From Anaerolineaceae bacterium (GTDB lineage: Bacteria; Chloroflexota; Anaerolineae; Anaerolineales; Anaerolineaceae): a stretch of DNA of 10,033 bases. The notes under the pieces are model-generated. The model made no database searches. It had not been told where the DNA came from and saw only the letters and a list, made by a program, of their open reading frames with translations. Positions 1 through 6,527 of the stretch are shown one piece after another. The translations under genes were made by a program, and so were the position numbers. The stretch covers positions 1-10,033 of the forward strand of contig PMIV01000123.1 in assembly GCA_003158355.1 (NCBI GenBank), read 5' to 3'. Each line of letters opens with the position of its first letter. The first letter of the stretch is position 1.

Positions 1-366
1 GAAATTTCTTATATTCATGCAGAAGCCTATCCGGCAGGTGAGATGAAACATGGTCCGATCGCACTGGTGGATAAGAATATGCCTGTGTTGGCACTGGCGA
101 CAAAAGATAAATGGTATGAGAAAATGATCAGCCAGATCGAACAGGCCAAAGCACGCGGCGGTATTGTAATTGCCGTTGCTACTGAAGGCGATGACCGTGT
201 AGCCAGCCTGGTGGACAAAGTGCTGTGGGTACCCGAAACCCCCTGGATGCTGAGCCCGGTGGTTAACGTGATACCGCTGCAGCTGCTGGCCTACCATATT
301 GCTGTTTTACGTGGATTGGATGTGGATCAACCACGCAATTTGGCGAAATCCGTCACTGTGGAATAA
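1..366 (+). CDS. glmS: Glucosamine-6-phosphate synthase (isomerizing), C-terminal part
   Basis: This is the 3' end of the enzyme that makes glucosamine-6-phosphate from fructose-6-phosphate and glutamine, the first step toward UDP-GlcNAc and cell-wall amino sugars. The gene is cut by the window edge and is open from base 1; only the last 121 residues, in the second SIS (isomerase) domain, are present. The start [10 protein letters not shown], the following MKHGPIAL and the C-terminus [13 protein letters not shown] are near-identical to the family. Aligned from memory to E. coli GlmS, the first residue is the Glu488 equivalent, His17 is the His504 equivalent and Lys116 is the C-terminal catalytic Lys603 equivalent. 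The visible length equals E. coli 488-608 exactly, so no indel is apparent. The glutaminase domain lies outside the window. A hairpin terminator follows, so glmS probably ends its transcript here. Confidence 0.97.
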   Translation, partial: EISYIHAEAYPAGEMKHGPIALVDKNMPVLALATKDKWYEKMISQIEQAKARGGIVIAVATEGDDRVASLVDKVLWVPETPWMLSPVVNVIPLQLLAYHIAVLRGLDVDQPRNLAKSVTVE

Positions 367-412
367 CAGATCAGGCTTGTATAATAGAGCCTTTGAATAA
401 CTCAAGTTTCCG

Positions 413-470
413 AAAAAAACAACCTTGTAATGGATCAAACCAACCATTTTCAAGGTTGTTTATTTTATAA
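413..470 (+). terminator. Rho-independent-type terminator after glmS
   Basis: A perfect 11-bp inverted repeat pairs 417-427 (AAACAACCTTG) with 451-461 (CAAGGTTGTTT). The 23-base loop contains a further 5-bp pairing of 429-433 (AATGG) with 444-448 (CCATT), so the hairpin can extend inward. The left arm is preceded by an A-run (413-419) and the right arm runs into a T-rich tract (459-467). It lies about 50 bases after the glmS stop and before any promoter-like sequence, the expected place for a terminator. The A-run on the left could let it act weakly on the other strand too. Confidence 0.8.
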
Positions 471-480
471 AAAGATGAAC

Positions 481-508
481 TTGACTACATTTTGAAATAG
501 GATAAAAT
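481..508 (+). promoter_or_regulatory. Candidate sigma-70-type promoter for the small-Cys-protein/mrp operon
   Basis: TTGACT at 481-486 matches 5 of 6 of the -35 consensus. After a 16-base spacer, TAAAAT at 503-508 matches 5 of 6 of the -10 consensus. It is the best promoter-like pair in the 322-base spacer (367-688) and comes directly after the glmS terminator. If used, the leader before the first gene would be close to 200 bases. The rest of the spacer (about 510-688) is AT-rich; I saw no strong hairpin, tRNA or riboswitch signature in it. Other TAAAAT boxes at 617-622 and 653-658 lack a well-placed -35. Confidence 0.45.
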
Positions 509-703
509 AAATCCAAATTGCAAAAGGATTATGTACCGCCTATTTGTTAAGCGTAAGAGTTGAAGGAACAGAAAAAATTTGAGTAAAGGTAGCGCCGCAG
601 ATACGAAATACTATGTTAAAATTTATCCATTGGTTTTTATTTGCGGGTTAACTAAAATTTAAGGATTCTACTTCACTGACTTTTAGAATTGAGTCGTATA
701 CGA

Positions 704-1027
704 ATGTTCAACACTGACACAGAACTCTTTTTCCCCATGCGAGTCACTCCATCACTCAGCCAGGTACGCGGCAAAGAGTGGGAAGCACTCGTCGAAAGAG
801 TGTGTAAACCAGGTGCAAGCGAAATTGAGAAAATCGCATTTTCTAATTTGATCATCAAACTGGCAGGATGCCAGGCGTGTGATGCTGATTCCTTTAGAGC
901 CATGCGTGGATGCACCCAATGTTCGCGGATGATCGTCAAGAGATATAAAGGAACGGATGGGGAGTTGGTGGAACTATTTGAACAGTGCATAAAAGACGTT
1001 GATGAATTCGTGAAGAAACGTCAATAA
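704..1027 (+). CDS. Small conserved-looking six-cysteine protein with two CxxC pairs
   Basis: A 107-residue soluble protein of unknown function. I do not recognise a named family with confidence. It has six cysteines: C34, the pairs C56-x2-C59 and C70-x2-C73, and C95. The two CxxC pairs are ten residues apart (GCQAC ... GCTQC), a spacing compatible with a zinc or Fe-S site. The flanks look helical (EWEALVERV before, DGELVELFEQ and DVDEFVKKRQ after). No signal peptide or membrane segment is visible. I chose ATG 704; an in-frame TTG at 689 would add five residues, and no stop intervenes until 677. Neither start has a convincing Shine-Dalgarno site (AAGGA at 661-665 is too far). The mrp gene starts 16 bases downstream, so cotranscription is likely, and a role linked to metal or cluster handling is inferred only from that and the cysteines. 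Confidence 0.75.
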   Translation: MFNTDTELFFPMRVTPSLSQVRGKEWEALVERVCKPGASEIEKIAFSNLIIKLAGCQACDADSFRAMRGCTQCSRMIVKRYKGTDGELVELFEQCIKDVDEFVKKRQ

Positions 1028-1043
1028 CCAAGAAAGAGTAAAA

Positions 1044-2099
1044 ATGATCACATCGGAAGATGTTTTAAAGGTATTGGCTACTGTGCAAGAACCTGAACTT
1101 CACCGGGATCTGGTTAGCCTCAAAATGGTGAACGATATCGAAGTCAAGACAGATAAAGTGAAATTGAAGCTCACGTTAACCACTCCGGCTTGTCCGTTAC
1201 GCAGCAAGATCGAACATGACGTCAAACAGGCAATTCTAAGTCTTGAGGGGATTAAGTCCGTTGAGTTAGTGACAGACGCTCAGGTGCCTTCGGATGGACG
1301 TGCTCGTGAATTATTACGGCTACCCATTCGCAACGCGATTGCGGTGGCTTCTGGTAAAGGCGGAGTGGGCAAGTCCACCGTGGCAGTCAATCTGGCGGTA
1401 ACATTGGCCATGAAAGGCGCTAGAGTGGGACTGTTGGATGCGGATATATATGGCCCAAATATTCCTACCATGATGGGAGTGGACCATTTGCCAGCACCGA
1501 AAGAGGATCGTCTGACCCCGGCCGAAGCCTACGGTGTAAAAATGATGTCGATCGGCTTCATGGTGCGCCCCGGTCAACCATTGATCTGGCGCGGGCCTAT
1601 GCTGCACACTGCCATACGTCAATTTTTAGCAGACGTGGAGTGGGGAGAACTGGATTATTTGGTGATCGATCTGCCTCCAGGTACCGGCGATGCGCAGCTC
1701 AGTTTAATGCAATCCATCACTTTAAGCGGGGGGGTAATTGTGACCATGCCGCAGCAGGTTTCGTTGGACGATGCCAGCCGCGGATTGGCAATGTTTAATC
1801 AGATGAAAGTACCTGTACTGGGTGTTATTGAGAATATGAGCTATTTGGAAATGCCTGATGGTACACATATGGATATCTTTGGCCAGGGTGGCGGTGAGAC
1901 ATTAGCTAAAAGCTTCAAAGTGCCGTTTTTAGGATCGATCCCGATTGATCCGGATGTACGTATTGGCGGAGATATTGGAAAGCCGATTGTTTATTCTCAT
2001 CCAGAGAGCAAAGCGGCCAAAGCTTTGGTAGAAGTTACCGAAAAACTAGCCGCACAGATCAGTATTGCCGCTTTTGCCGGTGCAAAAGATGGAAGCTGA
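1044..2099 (+). CDS. mrp: Mrp/ApbC-family P-loop ATPase with N-terminal DUF59 (MIP18) domain
   Basis: A 351-residue cytoplasmic ATPase of the Mrp/NBP35/ApbC group, which carries and delivers Fe-S clusters to apo-proteins in studied relatives. Residues 1-85 form the DUF59/MIP18 domain, with TTPACP (C50) at its conserved cysteine. The ATPase domain follows: deviant Walker A GKGGVGKST (104-112), the LDADIYGPN switch (131-139), and DLPPGTGD (209-216). The C-terminal part has ENMSY (263-267) and DIFGQGGG (277-284). The CPxC pair that usually sits between those last two motifs and binds the bridging 4Fe-4S cluster is absent; the segment reads LEMPDGTHM, and C50 is the only cysteine in the protein. 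Cysteine-less variants at this site exist in other Mrp branches such as cyanobacterial and HCF101-type proteins, so this is a subtype rather than damage. The ATG is preceded by a weak purine-rich site (1031-1038). Confidence 0.95.
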   Translation: MITSEDVLKVLATVQEPELHRDLVSLKMVNDIEVKTDKVKLKLTLTTPACPLRSKIEHDVKQAILSLEGIKSVELVTDAQVPSDGRARELLRLPIRNAIAVASGKGGVGKSTVAVNLAVTLAMKGARVGLLDADIYGPNIPTMMGVDHLPAPKEDRLTPAEAYGVKMMSIGFMVRPGQPLIWRGPMLHTAIRQFLADVEWGELDYLVIDLPPGTGDAQLSLMQSITLSGGVIVTMPQQVSLDDASRGLAMFNQMKVPVLGVIENMSYLEMPDGTHMDIFGQGGGETLAKSFKVPFLGSIPIDPDVRIGGDIGKPIVYSHPESKAAKALVEVTEKLAAQISIAAFAGAKDGS

Positions 2100-2112
2100 G
2101 AAAAGAGAAAAT

Positions 2113-3036
2113 ATGGATCAACCAATTATCACGCCCAAAATTGTGGGAGTGCGGTTTACAAGAGTGGGCAAGATCTACCATTTCGATGCCAGTAAGATCG
2201 AAGAAATCCGTATGGGCGACGTTGTGATCGTGGAAACCAGCCGGGGCTGGCAATTGGGCGAAGTTGTGATGAACATTGAAAATCCGACTCCTCCTCCTGA
2301 GGGAACCTGGAAAATGATCGAGCGACTGGCGACCCCGAGAGATCTATTGCAGCGGCAAGCCTGGCAGGAAAAGGAACTTGAGGTCGTTGAAGCTGCCAAG
2401 AACCGGTTAAAGGAATTGCGGCTCAACAATATCAAGATCATTTTCGCGGAATATAGTTATGACGGTCTGCGTCTTTCGATCTTCTTCAGCTCAGATTCTG
2501 AAGAAAAGGTGGAACTCAAATCTTTGCGTCCGGATATGCAGCGTATGTTTGGACCCGCGCAGGTAGATATCCGCCAGATCGGCCCACGTGATGTGGCAAA
2601 ATTTATGGGGGGCATGGGCGCCTGCGGGATGGAAACGCGCTGCTGTGCTATGTTCATCACTGAATTTAGCTCCATTTCAATTCGCATGGCCAAAGAGCAG
2701 GGTATTTCCTTAACTCCTACAGAAATCACCGGCATGTGTGGACGGTTGCGCTGCTGTTTGATCTATGAATATCAAAACTATGTCGAAGCCAGAAAATTAT
2801 TACCCAAGAAAAATAAGCGCGTGATTACTCCCGATGGTGAAGGAAAAGTGATCGATGTCTCTCCATTGCGTGAAACGGTTTACGTTGATCTGGGAGAATT
2901 GGGCCGCCGTGAGTACCCCAAGGCGGATATAAAACCAGCAGAAGAATACGAAGCTTTTGTACATAAGACAGAAAATCCTAGTTGCGGAGGGTCATCGGGA
3001 ACAGGTGGTTGTGCGGCTTGCCGATACAATAAATAA
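2113..3036 (+). CDS. ricT: PSP1-domain protein, RicT (YaaT)-like
   Basis: A 307-residue PSP1 protein. The N-terminus (VGVRFTRVGKIYHFD, about 11-25) and the long charged helix at 80-105 are typical. The cysteine core matches RicT/YaaT: GGMGACG (167-172) with C171, then C177-C178, and MCGRLRCC (208-215) with C209, C214 and C215. In Bacillus, RicT with RicA and RicF forms the Y-complex, which binds Fe-S clusters and promotes RNase Y-dependent mRNA maturation, sporulation and competence. No ricA or ricF is visible here, so only the protein type is supported. The C-terminal tail adds C291, C300 and C303 in a glycine-rich segment, possibly another metal site. I chose ATG 2113, preceded by a purine-rich stretch (2096-2109). 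ATG 2089 or TTG 2065 in frame would overlap mrp and have poorer ribosome sites. The gap after mrp is 13 bases. Confidence 0.9.
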   Translation: MDQPIITPKIVGVRFTRVGKIYHFDASKIEEIRMGDVVIVETSRGWQLGEVVMNIENPTPPPEGTWKMIERLATPRDLLQRQAWQEKELEVVEAAKNRLKELRLNNIKIIFAEYSYDGLRLSIFFSSDSEEKVELKSLRPDMQRMFGPAQVDIRQIGPRDVAKFMGGMGACGMETRCCAMFITEFSSISIRMAKEQGISLTPTEITGMCGRLRCCLIYEYQNYVEARKLLPKKNKRVITPDGEGKVIDVSPLRETVYVDLGELGRREYPKADIKPAEEYEAFVHKTENPSCGGSSGTGGCAACRYNK

Positions 3037-3038
3037 CT

Positions 3039-3767
3039 ATGAATTTTGAACCTGAAAATTGGACAATTAATAAGAGAATTCTGGTCATCCTGGCTCACCC
3101 GGATGACCCGGATTTTTTTTGCGGTGCCATGCTTTCTCGTTGGTGTCAGCAGGGGCATGAAGTACATTATTGTCTATTAACCAAAGGACAAAAAGGCGGA
3201 CAGGATGTAAACATAAATCCTGACCAATTGGGGGAACTAAGGGTGCTTGAACAGGAAGCTGCCGCCAAAGAACTTGGAGTCAAATCTGTGGAATTCCTGG
3301 ATTACGTGGATGGGGAAGTGATTCCTGACTTGGCCATGCGTAAAAAGATCGTGCGGGTGATCCGCAAATGGAAACCAGAAATACTGGTGACCTGTGACCC
3401 GTTAAATCTATTCCCCAACGATAGCCATATCAATCACCCTGATCACCGTGCTGCCGGACAGGTTGTGGTGGATGCAGCATTTCCTGCCTCTGGAAGCGCG
3501 ATGTTCTTTCCGGAGTTGATTCGAAACGAAAACCTGGCTCCACATTCTGTGGAAGAGATCTGGTTATCAGCGACATCTGCAGGAAATTTGAGCGTGGACC
3601 TGACAGATTATTTCGACAGCAAACTGCGGGCGATCCATTGCCACCGTTCTCAGATCGATGTCCCGTTGGAACAATTTGACGCCATGATGCGGCAACGTTT
3701 TATTACCGACCCTGTGACCAATAAAGAAGTATTCTACGAACAATTCAGACGCATAAAATTCCTCTAG
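3039..3767 (+). CDS. PIG-L (LmbE-like) zinc N-deacetylase
   Basis: A 242-residue cytoplasmic member of the LmbE/PIG-L family, zinc enzymes that remove acetyl groups from GlcNAc-type conjugates. AHPDDPD (19-25) supplies the N-terminal zinc site: H20 and D23 as ligands and D22 as the likely catalytic base, by analogy with MshB. NHPDHRAAG (132-140) gives the second histidine motif, with H133 the probable third ligand. DPLNLFPNDSHINH before it is the usual core. Length is normal for the family. Family members make bacillithiol (BshB), mycothiol (MshB) or act on other sugars, so the substrate cannot be fixed from sequence; no bshA, bshC or msh gene is in view. It starts two bases after ricT and so is almost certainly cotranscribed, ending at a strong terminator. 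An Fe-S or thiol link is inferred from neighbours only. Confidence 0.93.
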   Translation: MNFEPENWTINKRILVILAHPDDPDFFCGAMLSRWCQQGHEVHYCLLTKGQKGGQDVNINPDQLGELRVLEQEAAAKELGVKSVEFLDYVDGEVIPDLAMRKKIVRVIRKWKPEILVTCDPLNLFPNDSHINHPDHRAAGQVVVDAAFPASGSAMFFPELIRNENLAPHSVEEIWLSATSAGNLSVDLTDYFDSKLRAIHCHRSQIDVPLEQFDAMMRQRFITDPVTNKEVFYEQFRRIKFL

Positions 3768-3805
3768 ATCTATATAAAATCTGATTAATTATGTTATATC
3801 TACCC

Positions 3806-3834
3806 AAAATAAGCCGTTTATTCGGCTTATTTTT
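3806..3834 (+). terminator. Strong intrinsic terminator after the PIG-L deacetylase gene
   Basis: A perfect 11-bp stem pairs 3806-3816 (AAAATAAGCCG) with 3823-3833 (CGGCTTATTTT) around a 6-base loop (3817-3822), and the run of five T's at 3830-3834 completes it. It lies 38 bases after the stop codon at 3767. Only five bases separate the T-run from the next promoter's -10 box, so the two signals are packed together. Confidence 0.9.
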
Positions 3835-3844
3835 GCGATATAAT
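3817..3844 (+). promoter_or_regulatory. Promoter of the GntR-family regulator gene
   Basis: A perfect TATAAT -10 box lies at 3839-3844. The best -35 at legal spacing is TTTATT (3817-3822, 16-base spacer), a poor match that falls in the loop of the upstream terminator hairpin. The leader to the ATG at 3887 is short (about 35 bases) and carries a GGAG ribosome site at 3877-3880, six bases from the start. A weak -35 beside a strong -10 would fit an activator-dependent or autoregulated promoter, but that is inference. Confidence 0.55.
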
Positions 3845-3886
3845 ATATTAAATATGAATAATCAGATGATATAGCTGGAGAAGAAA

Positions 3887-4588
3887 ATGGAATTCAGTCA
3901 ACCGGTATTTTCAACTTTATCTGAGTTTATGCAATATATCGCTTCATTGTCAGAAGATGGAGATGGGCGGGTACCACCATTGAGCGAATTGAGTCAGATG
4001 CTGAACATCAGTGTGGCTACACTTCGCGAACAGCTTGAAGTGGCGCGAATGATGGGTATCGTCGACGTCAAACCCAAAGCCGGGATTCATAAGCTGGCTT
4101 ATTCTTTTAAACCTGCGGTGATTACCAGTTTAACTTATGCATTGGCATCAGAATCCACTCCATTTGAACAATATGCCAATTTGCGAAAGCACACCGAAGC
4201 CGCCTATTTTCTCGAAGCCGCCCAGGCTTTATCAATAGAAGATAAAAGGGATCTGGAAACCATTGTTCTGCGGGCTGAAGAAAAGCTCAAACGCCGGCCA
4301 GTGGTGATTCCCACCACTGAACACCGCGATTTCCATCTTCTCATCTATCGTCGCCTCAAAAACCCTTTTGTTACCGGTTTATTGGAGGCTTACTGGGATC
4401 TATATAAAGCTGCCGGATTTGAGGTCTATCCAGATATGGAATACGTCAATCGCATTTGGGTTTATCACCGCAAGACGATTGAAATGATCAAAGAACATCA
4501 TTACGATCTGGCACTGCAGGCATTGATGGAACACATGGAGTTGATCGCCTTGCGCGAGAAGAAAATTCCGCGCCAGGCATTTGAATAG
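3887..4588 (+). CDS. GntR-family transcriptional regulator, FadR/FCD type
   Basis: A 233-residue DNA-binding regulator. The N-terminal winged helix-turn-helix spans about 10-70, with the GntR signature in RVPPLSELSQMLNISVATLREQL (28-50) and the wing near KPKAGIHKL. The all-helical FCD ligand domain fills about 90-225. Likely metal/ligand positions are H150 in HRDFH (146-150), H194 in VYHRKTIEMI and H216 in MEHMEL. The aspartate usual four residues before the first histidine appears to be H146 here. FCD regulators of this type generally bind carboxylic acids. The gene stands alone between a terminator and the korAB genes, in the same direction and 126 bases upstream of the chosen korA start, so control of korAB is a reasonable guess. 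The GGAG site at 3877-3880 fixes the start. Confidence 0.9.
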   Translation: MEFSQPVFSTLSEFMQYIASLSEDGDGRVPPLSELSQMLNISVATLREQLEVARMMGIVDVKPKAGIHKLAYSFKPAVITSLTYALASESTPFEQYANLRKHTEAAYFLEAAQALSIEDKRDLETIVLRAEEKLKRRPVVIPTTEHRDFHLLIYRRLKNPFVTGLLEAYWDLYKAAGFEVYPDMEYVNRIWVYHRKTIEMIKEHHYDLALQALMEHMELIALREKKIPRQAFE

Positions 4589-4701
4589 TTTGTATTTGTG
4601 TCCCTTAAATCTCATTCTATGGATTTTTGGATTCAAGATAAGGAAGACAGGTTCTGATCGAAACAATAAATTAATATTTGGCAGAGTACTATCCTAATCA
4701 T

Positions 4702-4705
4702 GGAG
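4702..4705 (+). promoter_or_regulatory. Ribosome binding site that decides the korA start
   Basis: GGAG lies nine bases before the in-frame ATG at 4715. The alternative upstream ATG at 4700 overlaps this site and has no purine-rich site of its own. The N-terminus from 4715 (MADQKQIINDFCITF) also resembles the usual beginning of this protein family. Confidence 0.6.
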
Positions 4706-4714
4706 ACCAATGAA

Positions 4715-6526
4715 ATGGCAGATCAGAAACAAATTATCAATGATTTTTGCATCACTTTCAGTACGGTAAATGGGTCGGGGAGTGCAACAGCCAATACAAC
4801 GCTCATGCGGGCTCTTTTTCGCATGGGCATTCCGGTTTCTGGAAAGAATATTTTTCCCTCCAATATTCAGGGACAACCAACCTGGTATACACTGCGATTA
4901 AGTAAAAAAGGTTACCTGGCCAGGGTTGAAAAAGATGACATTATCGTTGCCATGAATCCCGCTACATTGGCACGAGAGGCCTCATTTCTCACCGAAGGTG
5001 GGGTACTCCTTGTTCCGGATGATTTCAAAGTGAGCGAACTACGCAGTGATATCACGGTTTACGCTATGCCGGTGAAAAAGATCATCCATGAAGCCGAAGT
5101 TTCCGCGAGCTTGCGTGATTATATTGCCAATATGGTTTATGTCGGAGTGGTCAGTTGGCTGTTGGGTATTGACCTGGACCTTATTCGTGTAGCTTTGGAT
5201 TTTCATTTTAAAAGCAAACAAAAAGCAGTAGAAATCAATTTTAACGTTGTCAAGGCTGCTTTTGATTGGGCCAAAGAAAACCTGCAAAAAAAAGATCCTT
5301 ACCGGGTGGAAACTATGAATGGGGTCGATGGATATATCATGTCGGATGGCAACACTGCGGCTGCACTCGGGTCGATTTACGGTGGAGTTCAACTGGCAGC
5401 CTGGTACCCAATCACTCCAGCCACCAATCTGGCAGAATCTTTGAATGAATATTTACCAGAATTACGAAAAGATCCTGAAACCGGCAAGGATACTGCAGTT
5501 GTTATTCAGGCCGAGGATGAACTGGCTGCGATTGGTATGGCAATAGGTGCCGGATGGGGCGGATTGCGTGCGATGACCTCCACCTCAGGACCAGGGCTCT
5601 CATTGATGAGCGAATACATCGGTCTGGCTTATTTTGCAGAAGTCCCCGTTGTGATCTGGGATGTGCAGCGTGTTGGGCCTAGTACAGGCATGCCCACCCG
5701 CACCGCGCAGGGGGACGTGACTATGGCAAATTTCATCAGTCACGGCGATACCCAGATGATCTTGCTCATCCCGGGGTCGATCAATGAATGTTTCGAGTTC
5801 GGTTGGAGATCATTTGATATTGCTGAACGATTGCAGACCCCTGTGATCGTTCTATCAGACCTTGATTTTGGCATGAACCAGTGGGTGACCCCACGGTTTG
5901 AGTATCCAGATGTTCCGATGGATCGGGGGAAGATATTGTGGGAAGTCGACCTCGACGAGAAAATCAAAGAATGGAAGGGGAAATGGGGACGCTATCTGGA
6001 TGTGGATGGTGATGGCATTCCATATCGAACCTTACCCGGAAATCAGGATCAGCGCAGCGGTTATTTTGCCCGCGGTACCAGCCATGACGAATATGCCCAT
6101 TATTCCGAGGCTCCCGAAACCTGGGAGCGTGTATTTGGGCGCATTTCAAAAAAATTTGTGACTGCATTACGTTTTTTACCCAAACCAGTGCTTATAGAAA
6201 ACCCGGGAGCAAAAATCGGAATCATCTCTTCCGGCTCAGCCGACCCTGCGGTGGTTGAAGCCCGCGACTTGTTACTGGCACAGGGTATCAAGACCGATTA
6301 CTTACGGATTCGCAGTATTCCGTTTGCGGATGAAATCGATCAATTCTTGCAATGCCACGAGCAGGTCTTTGTGGTGGAAATTAATCGAGATGGGCAGTTA
6401 CTTCAACTATTGACCATAAAATTTCCGGATCAAGCCAACAAAATGGTCAAAACGGCTCACATGGATGGATTGCCTTTAACTGCCAAGTGGATCTTTGAAC
6501 AAATAACTGCAAAGAAGGAGGCGTGA
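4715..6526 (+). CDS. korA: 2-oxoacid:ferredoxin oxidoreductase, fused gamma-alpha subunit
   Basis: A 603-residue subunit of a thiamine-diphosphate enzyme that oxidises a 2-oxoacid (most likely 2-oxoglutarate) plus CoA to an acyl-CoA, CO2 and reduced ferredoxin in the cytoplasm. Residues 1-190 are the gamma domain, with NGSGSATANTTL (19-30) and GIPVSGKN (38-45). The alpha domain follows: YPITPATNLAE (231-241), the QAEDELAAIGMAIGA stretch (265-279), TSTSGPGLSLMSE (288-300) and the substrate loop GPSTGMPTRTAQGD (321-334). A DVDGDGIPYRTLPG segment (429-442) and a C-terminal CoA-side domain (about 495-595) complete it. The gamma-alpha fusion is a common arrangement in Kor-type enzymes. No Fe-S ferredoxin-like domain is fused, so a separate ferredoxin is expected. 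The start at 4715 shortens the longest reading (4700) by five residues. It is followed after one base by korB. Confidence 0.94.
   Translation: MADQKQIINDFCITFSTVNGSGSATANTTLMRALFRMGIPVSGKNIFPSNIQGQPTWYTLRLSKKGYLARVEKDDIIVAMNPATLAREASFLTEGGVLLVPDDFKVSELRSDITVYAMPVKKIIHEAEVSASLRDYIANMVYVGVVSWLLGIDLDLIRVALDFHFKSKQKAVEINFNVVKAAFDWAKENLQKKDPYRVETMNGVDGYIMSDGNTAAALGSIYGGVQLAAWYPITPATNLAESLNEYLPELRKDPETGKDTAVVIQAEDELAAIGMAIGAGWGGLRAMTSTSGPGLSLMSEYIGLAYFAEVPVVIWDVQRVGPSTGMPTRTAQGDVTMANFISHGDTQMILLIPGSINECFEFGWRSFDIAERLQTPVIVLSDLDFGMNQWVTPRFEYPDVPMDRGKILWEVDLDEKIKEWKGKWGRYLDVDGDGIPYRTLPGNQDQRSGYFARGTSHDEYAHYSEAPETWERVFGRISKKFVTALRFLPKPVLIENPGAKIGIISSGSADPAVVEARDLLLAQGIKTDYLRIRSIPFADEIDQFLQCHEQVFVVEINRDGQLLQLLTIKFPDQANKMVKTAHMDGLPLTAKWIFEQITAKKEA
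6515..6521 (+). promoter_or_regulatory. Strong Shine-Dalgarno site of korB
   Basis: AAGGAGG lies at the very end of korA and six bases before the korB ATG. Its position inside the upstream gene, with a one-base intergenic gap, points to coupled, roughly stoichiometric translation of the two subunits. Confidence 0.8.
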
Positions 6527-6527
6527 T

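Noticed and set aside
373..392. Small hairpin AGGCT/AGCCT (373-377 with 388-392) enclosing a TATAAT (380-385) just after glmS
   Set aside because: The stem is only five base pairs with no T-run after it, and the TATAAT has no usable -35 at 16-18 bases. The real terminator follows at 417-461.
574..661. Three AAAATTT repeats (574-580, 618-624, 654-660) upstream of the small cysteine protein, as possible operator boxes
   Set aside because: The spacings differ (44 and 36 bases), the motif is low-complexity AT sequence in an AT-rich spacer, and the flanks are not conserved between copies.
673..990. Minus-strand open frame of about 105 codons opposite the small cysteine protein
   Set aside because: It is antisense to a gene in an apparent operon and has no recognisable domain. 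The plus-strand frame has the CxxC pairs and the operon spacing, so the minus frame is a shadow.
2065..2112. Longer RicT-like protein starting at TTG 2065 or ATG 2089, overlapping mrp
   Set aside because: The added residues do not resemble the PSP1 N-terminus, and the ATG at 2113 has the better purine-rich site.
6001..6042. EF-hand-like DVDGDGIPYRTL segment in KorA as a novel calcium site
   Set aside because: This segment recurs in Kor-type gamma-alpha fusion proteins as I know them, so it is part of the normal family sequence rather than an inserted domain.
5898..6161. Plus-strand open frame of about 87 codons inside korA
   Set aside because: It lies in another frame within a well-conserved gene, shows no family resemblance and has no clear ribosome site.
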